From UBA2144 sp964506185 (GTDB lineage Bacteria > Patescibacteriota > Gracilibacteria > Peribacterales > Peribacteraceae): a stretch of 64,000 nt of DNA. A program made the translations under genes and the position numbers. The first letter of the stretch is position 1; every line of letters starts with the position of its first letter. The stretch covers positions 1-64,000 of the forward strand of contig CAZDKL010000001.1 in the NCBI GenBank assembly GCA_964506185.1, written 5' to 3'. The notes below the pieces were generated by a model, which did no database searches, had not been told where the DNA came from, and saw only the letters and a list, made by a program, of their open reading frames with translations. This document shows, in pieces, positions 48,698-56,057 of the stretch.

Positions 48698-51068
48698 ATC
48701 CAACAAGAGCGAGTACTGCTTTATGTTCTTCTTTGGCTTCCTCCTCCTTCAGGGTCCTATCTTCTGCTCTATAAGTACATCTAATCGTCAGATTATATTC
48801 CTGCATCTGATCTTTCGAGTACAACTTGGCAACCTCAACGCTTTCTAGGAGTTTCGAAGTTTTTCTTACTTTCTTAATTAAATCTCCAACGCTTTTATCC
48901 TGCGAGAATGGAATTGTTACGTCGTAAGTGATTCCTGGAAATTGAGGCACACTCTTCGCTATCTTTTTGGAAGGCTCGGAGTTAAATAGAACTGAAAGAT
49001 TGATTCTAAGTGCTGCAGCACGTGCTGGAAGATCAAAATTCTTGCGGACATAAGGATGTACCTCGAATATTTCTCCAACTGCATCTTTTCCAACCACAAT
49101 CTGTGCCCTTCGTCCGGGATGCATGAATGAAGCCGAGTTCTTCATAGTCTCAACCCTCATGTGATACCCTGCTGACTTTAATGCATTCTTGATTGCTGAT
49201 TTTAATTCAAGAAACGGATCATCATCTATTCCAGTTTCATTTCTGCAAGCAACCAAACCTCCCAATTCAACCGTATCTTTCCCATCTTTATCGAACATCT
49301 GCCCGTAATGGAATGTCCTGAGTTTTGAACCAACGTTCAGTAAATTATGTTCTGCATGTTCCAAAAGCCCTGGTAGCACATGCGGCTGCATTATCGAAGT
49401 TTCTGCACCTAATGAGTTCTCGATAGCTATTGAGTTGGACGAATCCATTCCGCATTTCTCCAAAAGCGCTGGGCCCATCAAAGACAATGGAAGGATTTCC
49501 ATAAACCCTGACTCTTTTAATGAATCTCTGACCAAGTGAACCCGCTCGTCGCGCGGAGGAGGCTCGATTGAAGCCTCGGGCATTTGTGAATCAATCTCAT
49601 CATATCCAAATACTCTTCCCACTTCCTCAATCAAATCATGAGGCCCAGAAACATCACTCAGACGGTGAAGAGGAGGTGTGACAGTTAATGAGTCACCTGA
49701 TCCTTCGACTTTGAATTCCAGATCTTTGAGTATTTTTTTTGTTGTATTTACAGGAATATCTGCACCAAGGAAATCTGACACGCGCTTAGCGGAAAGCTTG
49801 ATCGATATTGCCTTTCCATCATCACCCCAACTGTCCTGTGAGGAAATTACCTTTGCCCCAGGTACCAAATCCAAAAATAACTGGAGAGCTCGATTGAAAC
49901 CTTCCTTAACAATTACATTTGGAACTCCTTTTTCATAGATTGTCGCAGCATCTGTCCTATGACCTGTTGCCATAATAGTTTTTCTGATTGATGTAGGCTC
50001 AACGCCGGCGCTGTGAAGATAAACTCGCTTGGTAGATTCTTTTGTTGAGCTTCTAAGCCCTCCCATAACACCCAAAAGGTCGAAAATCCCATCATCATCG
50101 CTTAGTACGATTGACCCTTCGGGAAGTTCGCGTTCCTTTTCATCTAAAGTTGTAATCTTCTCTCCTTTTTTACTGAGCCTCATGTGTACGTCCCCCTTAA
50201 AATCATCAGCATCAAAGCTATGTAAGGGCATGCCCACCTCGATCATCACAAAGTTTGTAATATCAATGGGAAGATAAAGCGATCTGAGGCCTACTGACTC
50301 AAGTCTCTGCTTCATCCAATCGGGGGTTTCTCCAACACTATCAATCTCCATCAAGCAAGCATGATAATTTGGAATCTTATCCTTGCAATCCAAAACATTT
50401 TTGAACGGAAGTTTGGTCGAGGGAAACTTATGATCCGCGAAGTCAGGACGATCTTTCTTCCAAGTAGCTAAACCTAACGCAACAAACTCCCGCGCGAAGC
50501 CGACTTGAGAAAATAGGTCGGGACGATGTGCAATTGAATGATTATCGATATCTATAACAATATCTCCACCTCCAATATATTCACTGAGCGCTTTACCAAC
50601 GTCTTCATCTCCATCTCCAAAATCAACCACAGGCCATTCTCCTTCTTCCGGCTTGGGAGGATATTGCATCGTAAGCTCCAATTCTTCCGCTGCACAGATC
50701 ATTCCATTGCTATCTTCTCCCCTTATCTTAACTTTCTTAAGTTCAAACTCTCCTCCGCTCTTTGGATCTTTGACCTTTGTTCCAACATGCGCGAATGCGA
50801 TCCTCATTCCTTCTCGGAGGTTTGTTCCGCCACATACTACTCTAACTTTTCCTTTATCAGTTTCCACATCGCAAAGCTGAAGCCTGTCTGCATTTGGGTG
50901 CGCACTGAGTGTGATCACTTTTCCAACGCAACAGCCATCCAGAAATCCGCCTTGGCCCTGTATTCCTTCCACTTCTGCAACAGAGGAGGTTAATTTGTCC
51001 GCAATTGCCTGAGGATCGGTTACTTTTAGGTCTACGAAGTCGGATATCCAGTTTAATGATAGTTTCAT
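48696..51068 (-). CDS. pheT: Phenylalanyl-tRNA synthetase beta subunit
   Basis: 790 residues. N-terminal tRNA-binding OB fold (VGKVITLSAHPNADRLQLCD), B3/B4 editing region, B5 domain (RVSDFLGADIPVNTTKKILK), the catalytic-like core and C-terminal FDX-ACB anticodon-binding domain (TYDVTIPFSQDKSVGDLIKK). With PheS (not in the window) it charges tRNA-Phe. TATGCT ends 6 nt before the ATG. The upstream gap carries a word repeat (51097-51163). Confidence 0.97.
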   Translation of the reverse strand: MKLSLNWISDFVDLKVTDPQAIADKLTSSVAEVEGIQGQGGFLDGCCVGKVITLSAHPNADRLQLCDVETDKGKVRVVCGGTNLREGMRIAFAHVGTKVKDPKSGGEFELKKVKIRGEDSNGMICAAEELELTMQYPPKPEEGEWPVVDFGDGDEDVGKALSEYIGGGDIVIDIDNHSIAHRPDLFSQVGFAREFVALGLATWKKDRPDFADHKFPSTKLPFKNVLDCKDKIPNYHACLMEIDSVGETPDWMKQRLESVGLRSLYLPIDITNFVMIEVGMPLHSFDADDFKGDVHMRLSKKGEKITTLDEKERELPEGSIVLSDDDGIFDLLGVMGGLRSSTKESTKRVYLHSAGVEPTSIRKTIMATGHRTDAATIYEKGVPNVIVKEGFNRALQLFLDLVPGAKVISSQDSWGDDGKAISIKLSAKRVSDFLGADIPVNTTKKILKDLEFKVEGSGDSLTVTPPLHRLSDVSGPHDLIEEVGRVFGYDEIDSQMPEASIEPPPRDERVHLVRDSLKESGFMEILPLSLMGPALLEKCGMDSSNSIAIENSLGAETSIMQPHVLPGLLEHAEHNLLNVGSKLRTFHYGQMFDKDGKDTVELGGLVACRNETGIDDDPFLELKSAIKNALKSAGYHMRVETMKNSASFMHPGRRAQIVVGKDAVGEIFEVHPYVRKNFDLPARAAALRINLSVLFNSEPSKKIAKSVPQFPGITYDVTIPFSQDKSVGDLIKKVRKTSKLLESVEVAKLYSKDQMQEYNLTIRCTYRAEDRTLKEEEAKEEHKAVLALVG

Positions 51069-51096
51069 AGGGGTAGCATAGAAATATTAGAACAAA

Positions 51097-51163
51097 TTGG
51101 CAATTAGCTTGTTAGCAGATTAGCAGATTAGCCAATCTGCTAATTGCCAATCTGCTAATTGCC
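51097..51163. repeat. GCAGATTAGC/GCCAATCTGC word repeat
   Basis: GGCAATTAGCTTGTTAGCAG, then AGCAGATTAGCC, then AATCTGCTAATTGCC twice; near identical with 24389-24453 and the same words as 41620-41683, about 10 and 27 kb away. Confidence 0.85.
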
Positions 51164-51177
51164 GCTTGACAGGGATA

Positions 51178-51206
51178 TTGTCATTCGAATCTCGCAATAG
51201 TACTCT
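51178..51206 (+). promoter_or_regulatory. Promoter for the small membrane gene at 51215
   Basis: TTGTCA (51178-51183), 17-nt spacer, TACTCT (51201-51206), with the ATG 8 nt further on. Confidence 0.6.
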
Positions 51207-51214
51207 AGTCTCCG

Positions 51215-51460
51215 ATGTTCCCCTTCCACACCATGAGCAAATCTAACCCTTCTTCCATACAGGCGCTTCGATGGGTAGTAAACGTACTAACGTTTCTCAC
51301 AATGCTTGCATCCCTCGCAGGTATCTATGAAACCCATTTTGTAGGAGCAGGAGCTACATTTGGAACTACAGGCGCTTCACTCTCCCTTATCGCATTTGCA
51401 ATAACATCACACCTCTGGATAAAGACTATGGCGTGTTGTATGGGAAACTGTGAAAAATAA
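51215..51460 (+). CDS. Small membrane protein, unknown function
   Basis: 81 residues with two hydrophobic helices (VLTFLTMLASLAGIYETHFV; ASLSLIAFAITSHLWIKTMA) and a Cys-containing tail (ACCMGNCEK) that could bind a metal. The start at 51215 is supported by a promoter whose TACTCT box lies 8 nt before the ATG. It overlaps nothing and converges on unit E. No family recognised. Confidence 0.5.
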   Translation: MFPFHTMSKSNPSSIQALRWVVNVLTFLTMLASLAGIYETHFVGAGATFGTTGASLSLIAFAITSHLWIKTMACCMGNCEK

Positions 51461-51474
51461 TCTTGTATAACAAA

Positions 51475-51498
51475 GACGGCAGCTTGGAGGCTGCCGTC
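51475..51498 (-). terminator. Unit E intrinsic terminator
   Basis: GACGGCAGC (51475-51483) and GCTGCCGTC (51490-51498) around a 6-nt loop; TTTGTTATAC follows on the minus strand. Confidence 0.75.
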
Positions 51499-51536
51499 CT
51501 GTTCGCCCTGATTTTCGGAATGGGCGGGACTTTCCG

Positions 51537-52361
51537 TCAGTTGAGTTTGATGAACGGATCGCTTTGTCCGGGGAACAGTCGGTTGCCGGAAGCGGCGACC
51601 GAGTTCTTCGGCTTCACTCCCCATGCAACAAGCTGCTTGTGCGTCGCGTAGCGGAAGTAGTAGAGTGAATAGGCGTAAGGTCGCGGTTGGAAATCGGAAT
51701 CCGCAAGTGGATTATCGAAATCTTCACCGACACCAGTGCCAATGCCTTTTCCACCTCGCGACTGCGACTTGACCGGCTCTGGGTGTTCGCCGCGGAAAAC
51801 CGCGACAACGATGGTTCCCAAAGCTGTTGGGTCGTCTTTCTGATCGACTGCAAACGAGTTGGCTTCCTTGGTAACGACAAAACGTTTGCCACCTTGGTAA
51901 CCGGTTTGCCAGCCCTTGCAGGCGTAAGCACGATTGCCGATCACAACGCCCATCGGCCATGTCTCTTCTTGGTTGATGCCCACTGCCGGAATCTGCTTAC
52001 CCGTGAGGGTGCACCGACCGTCTACAGCCACACCAACACAGACCTCTTTCGCGACGACATGAGACCACATGTTGATACCGTAGACGTCGCCCTTCTTGAG
52101 TTCCACGTAGCGGTAGTAGCGATCCGGATTCTTGCCTTCGCCCTTGATGAACGAGGGAATCGTACCGGACGGCGGCGCGTAGATCGCCGCAGGGCCTTCG
52201 TTGTCGACTTCGATACTGAGCGTAACGCAGTCGCCTCGGATTGTCTGGCTGAAATTCGCCGCAGCCGCCTGGGATCCAGCCCCCGGATGGAACATGACCA
52301 CCAGAGCGGTGGCAACCAACGCGAGAGCACCAACAGAACCAAAAACGAGTTTGCGCGTCAT
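51537..52361 (-). CDS. Secreted hypothetical protein (unit E)
   Basis: 274 residues, start at 52361 after a very strong SD (AGGAGG, 8 nt). A signal peptide/anchor MTRKLVFGSVGALALVATAL is followed by an Ala-rich stretch and a soluble domain with several beta strands (GDCVTLSIEVDNEGPAAIYA; GTIVVAVFRGEHPEPVKSQS) and Tyr-rich C-terminal part (YAYSLYYFRYATHKQLVAWG). GC-rich codons. No family recognised; probably exported. Single-gene unit directly 3' of tRNA-Ser, same orientation. Confidence 0.65.
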   Translation of the reverse strand: MTRKLVFGSVGALALVATALVVMFHPGAGSQAAAANFSQTIRGDCVTLSIEVDNEGPAAIYAPPSGTIPSFIKGEGKNPDRYYRYVELKKGDVYGINMWSHVVAKEVCVGVAVDGRCTLTGKQIPAVGINQEETWPMGVVIGNRAYACKGWQTGYQGGKRFVVTKEANSFAVDQKDDPTALGTIVVAVFRGEHPEPVKSQSRGGKGIGTGVGEDFDNPLADSDFQPRPYAYSLYYFRYATHKQLVAWGVKPKNSVAASGNRLFPGQSDPFIKLN

Positions 52362-52495
52362 AATGTGTCCTCCTGGACAAAGTGTTACAGCAGCATCCAG
52401 ACGCATAGGAATACTGCCCTTGACGAAAATGTACCCGTACATCGGGTCGGCATAAGAGAAACTGCTTAGAATTTCCCACATGCCAACCCGACATT

Positions 52496-52609
52496 CCTAG
52501 TAGGCAGGGCATCTGTGTTCGCGATGCGAACACAGGTAAATACCTACCAGGTCCTATGCTGCAAATGAGCTATCTATATTATAATAGACATAATTTAGAA
52601 TATTGTCAA
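52496..52609 (-). promoter_or_regulatory. Unit E promoter and leader hairpin
   Basis: TTGACA (52604-52609), 17-nt spacer, TATTAT (52581-52586), minus strand. Hairpin CTGTGTTCGC (52513-52522) / GCGAACACAG (52526-52535) extended by GTAGG (52500-52504) / CCTAC (52543-52547), a near copy in words of the unit D hairpin (GTAGG..CTGTGTT). Confidence 0.7.
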
Positions 52610-52659
52610 TTCGCCGATATTGGCTTTAACTAAAGGAAAACGACCATTTCAAACCAAAC

Positions 52660-52750
52660 TGGCGGAGAGAGGGGGATTCGAACCCCCGAGACCCTTGCGG
52701 GCCTACCCGCACTCCAAGCGGGCGCACTAGACCAACTATGCGATCTCTCC
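52660..52750 (-). tRNA. tRNA-Ser (GGA)
   Basis: Minus strand GGAGAGA acceptor arm pairs with TCTCTCC; D arm GTTGGTCTAG, anticodon stem CCCGC/GCGGG with loop TTGGAGT (GGA), a long variable arm as in class II tRNAs, T arm GGGGGTTCGAATCCCCC, discriminator G and encoded CCA. Confidence 0.95.
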
Positions 52751-52841
52751 AAGGGTAACTTTACTGATGAATTTGATCTGTGAAAAGAGATTGATCAGTT
52801 AATTCTTCACTATTCACTATTAACTATTAACTTTTCACTTT

Positions 52842-53750
52842 TTAACTAACAATCAAATTAAATCCATACCCAATCAATATAATCCCCAAAGCAACCACAC
52901 TGAAGAAGGCTATAAGCAAAGGCAGTCTCATTACTTTCTTTAGTATCAGAGCTTCCGGCAAAGAGAGTCCTACGACTGCCATCATAAATGCCAAAGCAGT
53001 ACCCAGTGGTATCCCCTTTCCAACCAAAGACTCCACAATTGGGATTACGCCGCTCGCATTTGCATACAAAGGAATAGCAAGAATAACTGCTGCGGGGACT
53101 GCCAGAAGATTATCAGCCTGAATATATTTTTCGAAGAACCCTTCCGGAACATATCCATGAATTAAAGCCCCTACTCCGACTCCTAGAATTACATACGGAG
53201 CAACTTTTTTAAAAATTCCCATTGCATCATTATTAATCACCTTAAATGTGCTTTGTTTCTTATTAGTCTGATCTTTTTTGCAGCAACAACATTTCTTTTG
53301 AACAAACCCCGCAACATATCGATCTAATTTGAGCGCACTCAAAATCATTCCTCCAAAAACTCCAATGAATATCCCGGCAGCAACATACAACAAAGTAATC
53401 TTCCATCCGAAGAGTCCAAGAAATAGAACGACTGCAACTTCGTTAATCAATGGAGAAGTTATCAGAAACGAAAGAGTAACACCCAGAGGAATGCCGGCTT
53501 CCAGAAAACCAATGAATAGAGGAATAGATGAGCAGGAACAGAACGGCGTTGCAGCTCCGAAAAGAGTCGCAAGAAAATAATCCGCTCCATAGAACTTATG
53601 CGAAACCAAAAACTTCCTCATCTTTTCTATCGGAAGATATAGCCTGAACGCTCCCATCAGATGCGTGATTACTAAGAGCAATAAAAGAATCTTAATGCTG
53701 TCATATACAAAGAAATCTATAGCCTCCATCAGATGTGCATCGATAACCAT
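52842..53750 (-). CDS. ArsP/UPF0718-type metal-related permease
   Basis: 302 residues, eight to ten helices. The motif FGAATPFCSCSSIPLFIGFL (Cys-Ser-Cys-Ser in a helix) and a loop KKCCCCKKDQTN are diagnostic of the UPF0718/ArsP-type family, which exports metal or organoarsenic species. AIPLYANASGVIPIVESLVG completes the second half. The Cys cluster probably binds metal. It is downstream of the polX fragment on the same strand. Confidence 0.8.
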   Translation of the reverse strand: MVIDAHLMEAIDFFVYDSIKILLLLLVITHLMGAFRLYLPIEKMRKFLVSHKFYGADYFLATLFGAATPFCSCSSIPLFIGFLEAGIPLGVTLSFLITSPLINEVAVVLFLGLFGWKITLLYVAAGIFIGVFGGMILSALKLDRYVAGFVQKKCCCCKKDQTNKKQSTFKVINNDAMGIFKKVAPYVILGVGVGALIHGYVPEGFFEKYIQADNLLAVPAAVILAIPLYANASGVIPIVESLVGKGIPLGTALAFMMAVVGLSLPEALILKKVMRLPLLIAFFSVVALGIILIGYGFNLIVS

Positions 53751-53754
53751 GAAT

Positions 53755-53883
53755 CTATTCTACACGTCCCAGCCTGTCTTTTGGTTCATAAAACTTAAGT
53801 TCTAGCTTCTTATATATCTCCTCCTCTGTTTTGCCGGCAATAACTGCATCACCCTTAAAAAGCCCATACTCATTGAGCTTCCG
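53755..53883 (-). pseudogene. Fragment of a PolX-like gene, tandem with polX
   Basis: About 41 codons after an unrelated palindrome-rich stretch encode KLNEYGLFKGDAVIAGKTEE and continue to IYKKLELKFYEPKDRLGRV, which aligns with the end of PolX (KLNEYGLFKGDALIASNTEK and on) at about 65% identity (26 of 40). It lacks everything upstream, and no start is credible. A remnant of a partial duplication; the 110 nt upstream of it are palindromic. Confidence 0.7.
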
Positions 53884-53992
53884 GCCTACGCGCAGCGTAG
53901 GTCGCCCACCGTAGACTCCTGAACTCAATTGTATATCTAGATTACAAACTCGCTGCGACTTCGGCCGGCAGGCCATCAGGAGCGAAGGTGGG

Positions 53993-54943
53993 CTACAATC
54001 TGCTAATTCTTTCACTAGGCTCATAGTATTGTAATTCTAATGCATCATATATTTGTTTTTCAGTATTACTAGCTATAAGTGCATCACCTTTAAAGAGTCC
54101 ATATTCATTCAGCTTCCACCCTTTCTTAATCGCGACCTTCCTCATTGCAATGTTGTGCTCCTTGGAGCCTGTGAAATATAGGAGGGCCGAACCCCACTGA
54201 TCTTTTTTAACAAATCTGATATCGACGCGCAAACCTGTCTTTAAGTCGAAAGAAAGCTTTTTATCTCCATGAGCTACTACATTTCTAACGTCTTTTAACT
54301 CAGCCACTGCATCAGAAACCTCTTTGGGTTTTGAGGTTACAACCAAAATATCTATATCCCCCACAGTTTCCTTCTCACGACGAAAAGACCCGGCAACTTC
54401 CGTCTCCTGAACATTCTTAAGTCCTTTTATTTTCTTGATTAACTTATCAACATCATCCTTAACCTCCTCCCGAGGGAATCTTTTGATCCTTTCTTTAACT
54501 CTTTTCGCATTCTCCAGAACTTTCTTCTCCATAAGTTCAGAAAAACGCGGAAGCGACCTAAGCTTTCCTTCTTCCGCAACTTTGATTAAGTCAGCGACTG
54601 TCTTTACACCAAATTCTGACTGGATTTGTCTGACGCATGCAGGGCCTAAGCCCTCAATGTCCATTAGCTCAGCTGGAATATTACCCTGAGTTATTCGAAG
54701 ATTCTCCAAAGCAGTCATCTTCCCCGTTTTTAAATATTCAACAATCTTTCCGGCAATCGCATCGCCAATACCGGAGAGCTTCTTAAGTTCTTTCTCATCT
54801 CCGATCTCCGAAACATCCTTATCTAATTCTTCAATGACTTGAGCTGCACGCCTATACGCAGCGGGCTTGAAATCGACTCCTTGTTCTTGAAGAAGAGCAG
54901 CAATCTGACGGAGAAGGCCGGCGATTGCCTTGTTATTTTCCAT
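53993..54943 (-). CDS. polX: Family X DNA polymerase (PolX) without PHP domain
   Basis: 316 residues; bacterial PolX is usually about 570 with a C-terminal PHP exonuclease domain that is absent here. N-terminal helix-hairpin-helix (LRQIAALLQEQGVDFKPAAY; KKLSGIGDAIAGKIVEYLKT; DIEGLGPACVRQIQSEFGVK) and Pol-beta palm (VAGSFRREKETVGDIDILVV, with the catalytic Asp pair) and DIRFVKKDQWGSALLYFTGS. It fills short gaps in repair. TATAAT (54950-54955) ends 6 nt before the ATG at 54943. Confidence 0.85.
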   Translation of the reverse strand: MENNKAIAGLLRQIAALLQEQGVDFKPAAYRRAAQVIEELDKDVSEIGDEKELKKLSGIGDAIAGKIVEYLKTGKMTALENLRITQGNIPAELMDIEGLGPACVRQIQSEFGVKTVADLIKVAEEGKLRSLPRFSELMEKKVLENAKRVKERIKRFPREEVKDDVDKLIKKIKGLKNVQETEVAGSFRREKETVGDIDILVVTSKPKEVSDAVAELKDVRNVVAHGDKKLSFDLKTGLRVDIRFVKKDQWGSALLYFTGSKEHNIAMRKVAIKKGWKLNEYGLFKGDALIASNTEKQIYDALELQYYEPSERISRL

Positions 54944-54986
54944 ATATGAATTATACAACAAAATCTAACCTCATTTTTTTGACTAA

Positions 54987-55017
54987 GTCAGACCCGCCCA
55001 CGAGGGGCGGGTCTGAC
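54987..55017 (-). terminator. Unit G intrinsic terminator
   Basis: GTCAGACCCGCCC (54987-54999) and GGGCGGGTCTGAC (55005-55017) pair perfectly over 13 bp with a 5-nt loop; on the minus strand TTAGTCAAAAAAATG follows, not a U-tract. Confidence 0.8.
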
Positions 55018-55049
55018 GTGAATATGGAAGAACTGAAATCTCGGTGCTG

Positions 55050-55268
55050 TTACACCAGCGCCAGCGTAGGCGTTGTCTTCCGTGACCTATCGGGCGGCAG
55101 AGCTTCGTCGGCAAGCCTCAAAGCATCTCGCTCCCTTTCGTTGTGCACACTCATCAGATGAGATGCAAGGCTTCTCCGCACGATTACGCGCGGACAATGA
55201 GGACATTCGACACGCTGGTTGTGGTGTAATCTGGCCTTTTGGCACATACAACAGATCTCCCTTTCCAT
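55050..55268 (-). CDS. Small zinc-finger protein (unit G)
   Basis: 72 residues (65 if started at the second Met, 55247, which has SD GGGAG about 9 nt upstream). The sequence ICCMCQK...VECPHCPRVIVRRSLASHLMSVHNE has C-x2-C and H-x4-H spacing of a C2H2-type finger after an N-terminal Cys-rich part. Small C2H2 proteins are rare in bacteria, where they can be transcription or nucleic-acid-binding factors. GC-rich codons and complete single-gene unit. Sequence-specific targets are unknown. Confidence 0.6.
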   Translation of the reverse strand: MEREICCMCQKARLHHNQRVECPHCPRVIVRRSLASHLMSVHNERERDALRLADEALPPDRSRKTTPTLALV

Positions 55269-55305
55269 CCTCTTGGTTCTTGTGGACTAGTCGCAAAGCG
55301 ACCTC

Positions 55306-55397
55306 CGGAGCGGTAGTTCCACTACCAACAGTGAACTCCGAAAACTAACTTGTGAGAGGATAGATTTCGTCATACAATCGATGCTTTCAATGAACAA
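55306..55397 (-). promoter_or_regulatory. Unit G promoter and leader hairpin
   Basis: TTGTTC (55392-55397), 17-nt spacer, TATGAC (55369-55374) on the minus strand. Leader hairpin CGGAG (55306-55310)/CTCCG (55336-55340) with inner GGTAGT (55312-55317)/ACTACC (55321-55326). Confidence 0.5.
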
Positions 55398-55638
55398 TTT
55401 ATAAACCCCTAATCCTTCTGGATGGGGGGCAAAACTCTTTATTCTTATTACATCCTGTCAGCGCCCCCTTCTGCATAAATCTTGCAGAGACCAAAACAAA
55501 CCGGAAAAAGGACGTATGAAATAGACATTTCGTGGATATTCTACTCGCCAAGATAACAATGTCAAGGTCTTGTCAATACTGCCGTAGCGGTACATAAATT
55601 ACATATATTGCACTCAAATATAATCATTGAGCATATTC
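55398..55638. other. Intergenic DNA between units G and H without visible gene
   Basis: About 240 nt of AT-rich sequence between the divergent promoters of units G and H. I see no ORF of coding character and no further palindrome worth naming; TATAAT and TATATT words occur. Confidence 0.5.
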
Positions 55639-55737
55639 TTGAAATATGGCAAAAAGCACGTACAATCGGCTCAGTTCATTGAAATATCAATCTATTGGGA
55701 GAGGAGGGAGTTTTCTGACTGAACTTCCTCCCCTCCT
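55639..55737 (+). promoter_or_regulatory. Unit H promoter and leader hairpin
   Basis: TTGAAA (55639-55644), 16-nt spacer, TACAAT (55661-55666). Purine/pyrimidine hairpin GGGAGAGGAGGGAG (55697-55710) / CTTCCTCCCCTCC (55724-55736). SD AAAGGG about 8 nt before ATG 55787. Confidence 0.65.
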
Positions 55738-55786
55738 TGTCTACAAAACCAATTAACTCAGTGTTTAGCGTAGAAAGGGATTCGCG

Positions 55787-55972
55787 ATGTCTGGTAAGAA
55801 GAGAGGTTCTCAACCCACTACCGGTGGGACAGAGAAGCAACACCAGCGTACTATCAGCAAGAGAAAGCAAAAGCAAAAGAATCGACAACGATTCGAACTT
55901 TTGCGCCGAATCAAGAGAGCAAAGAAGAATGGGAATACGGTTTTGGTTGAGAAGCTTCAGGCTCAACTATGA
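55787..55972 (+). CDS. Small highly basic protein (unit H)
   Basis: 61 residues, Lys/Arg about one third: MSGKKRGSQPTTGGTEKQHQ, then RTISKRKQKQKNRQRFELLR and IKRAKKNGNTVLVEKLQAQL. The composition and length resemble ribosome-associated or nucleic-acid-binding basic peptides, but no family is recognised. Complete unit: promoter, purine-rich hairpin, SD AAAGGG, terminator. It is directly upstream of and convergent with ahcY. Confidence 0.6.
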   Translation: MSGKKRGSQPTTGGTEKQHQRTISKRKQKQKNRQRFELLRRIKRAKKNGNTVLVEKLQAQL

Positions 55973-56009
55973 CCACCTTCCACGCTCTCCAGCAGACCAA
56001 CCGAGGCAC

Positions 56010-56057
56010 GCTCCAGACTGGTTGCCCCACAAGGTGACCGGGGCTGGAGCTCTTTTT
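56010..56057 (+). terminator. Unit H intrinsic terminator
   Basis: GCTCCAG (56010-56016) with CTGGAGC (56044-56050), inner GCCCC (56024-56028)/GGGGC (56040-56044), then TCTTTTT. The U-tract reaches the stop codon of the convergent ahcY gene. Confidence 0.7.

Noticed and set aside
24389..51163. TAGCAGATT repeats as CRISPR arrays
   Set aside because: Units are 7-8 nt in direct succession with inverted copies and no unique spacers of 25-45 nt; no cas gene is present.
53755..54024. 89-codon ORF as an independent gene
   Set aside because: Only its last 41 codons are protein-like and they match the PolX end; the first part is translated palindromic repeat.
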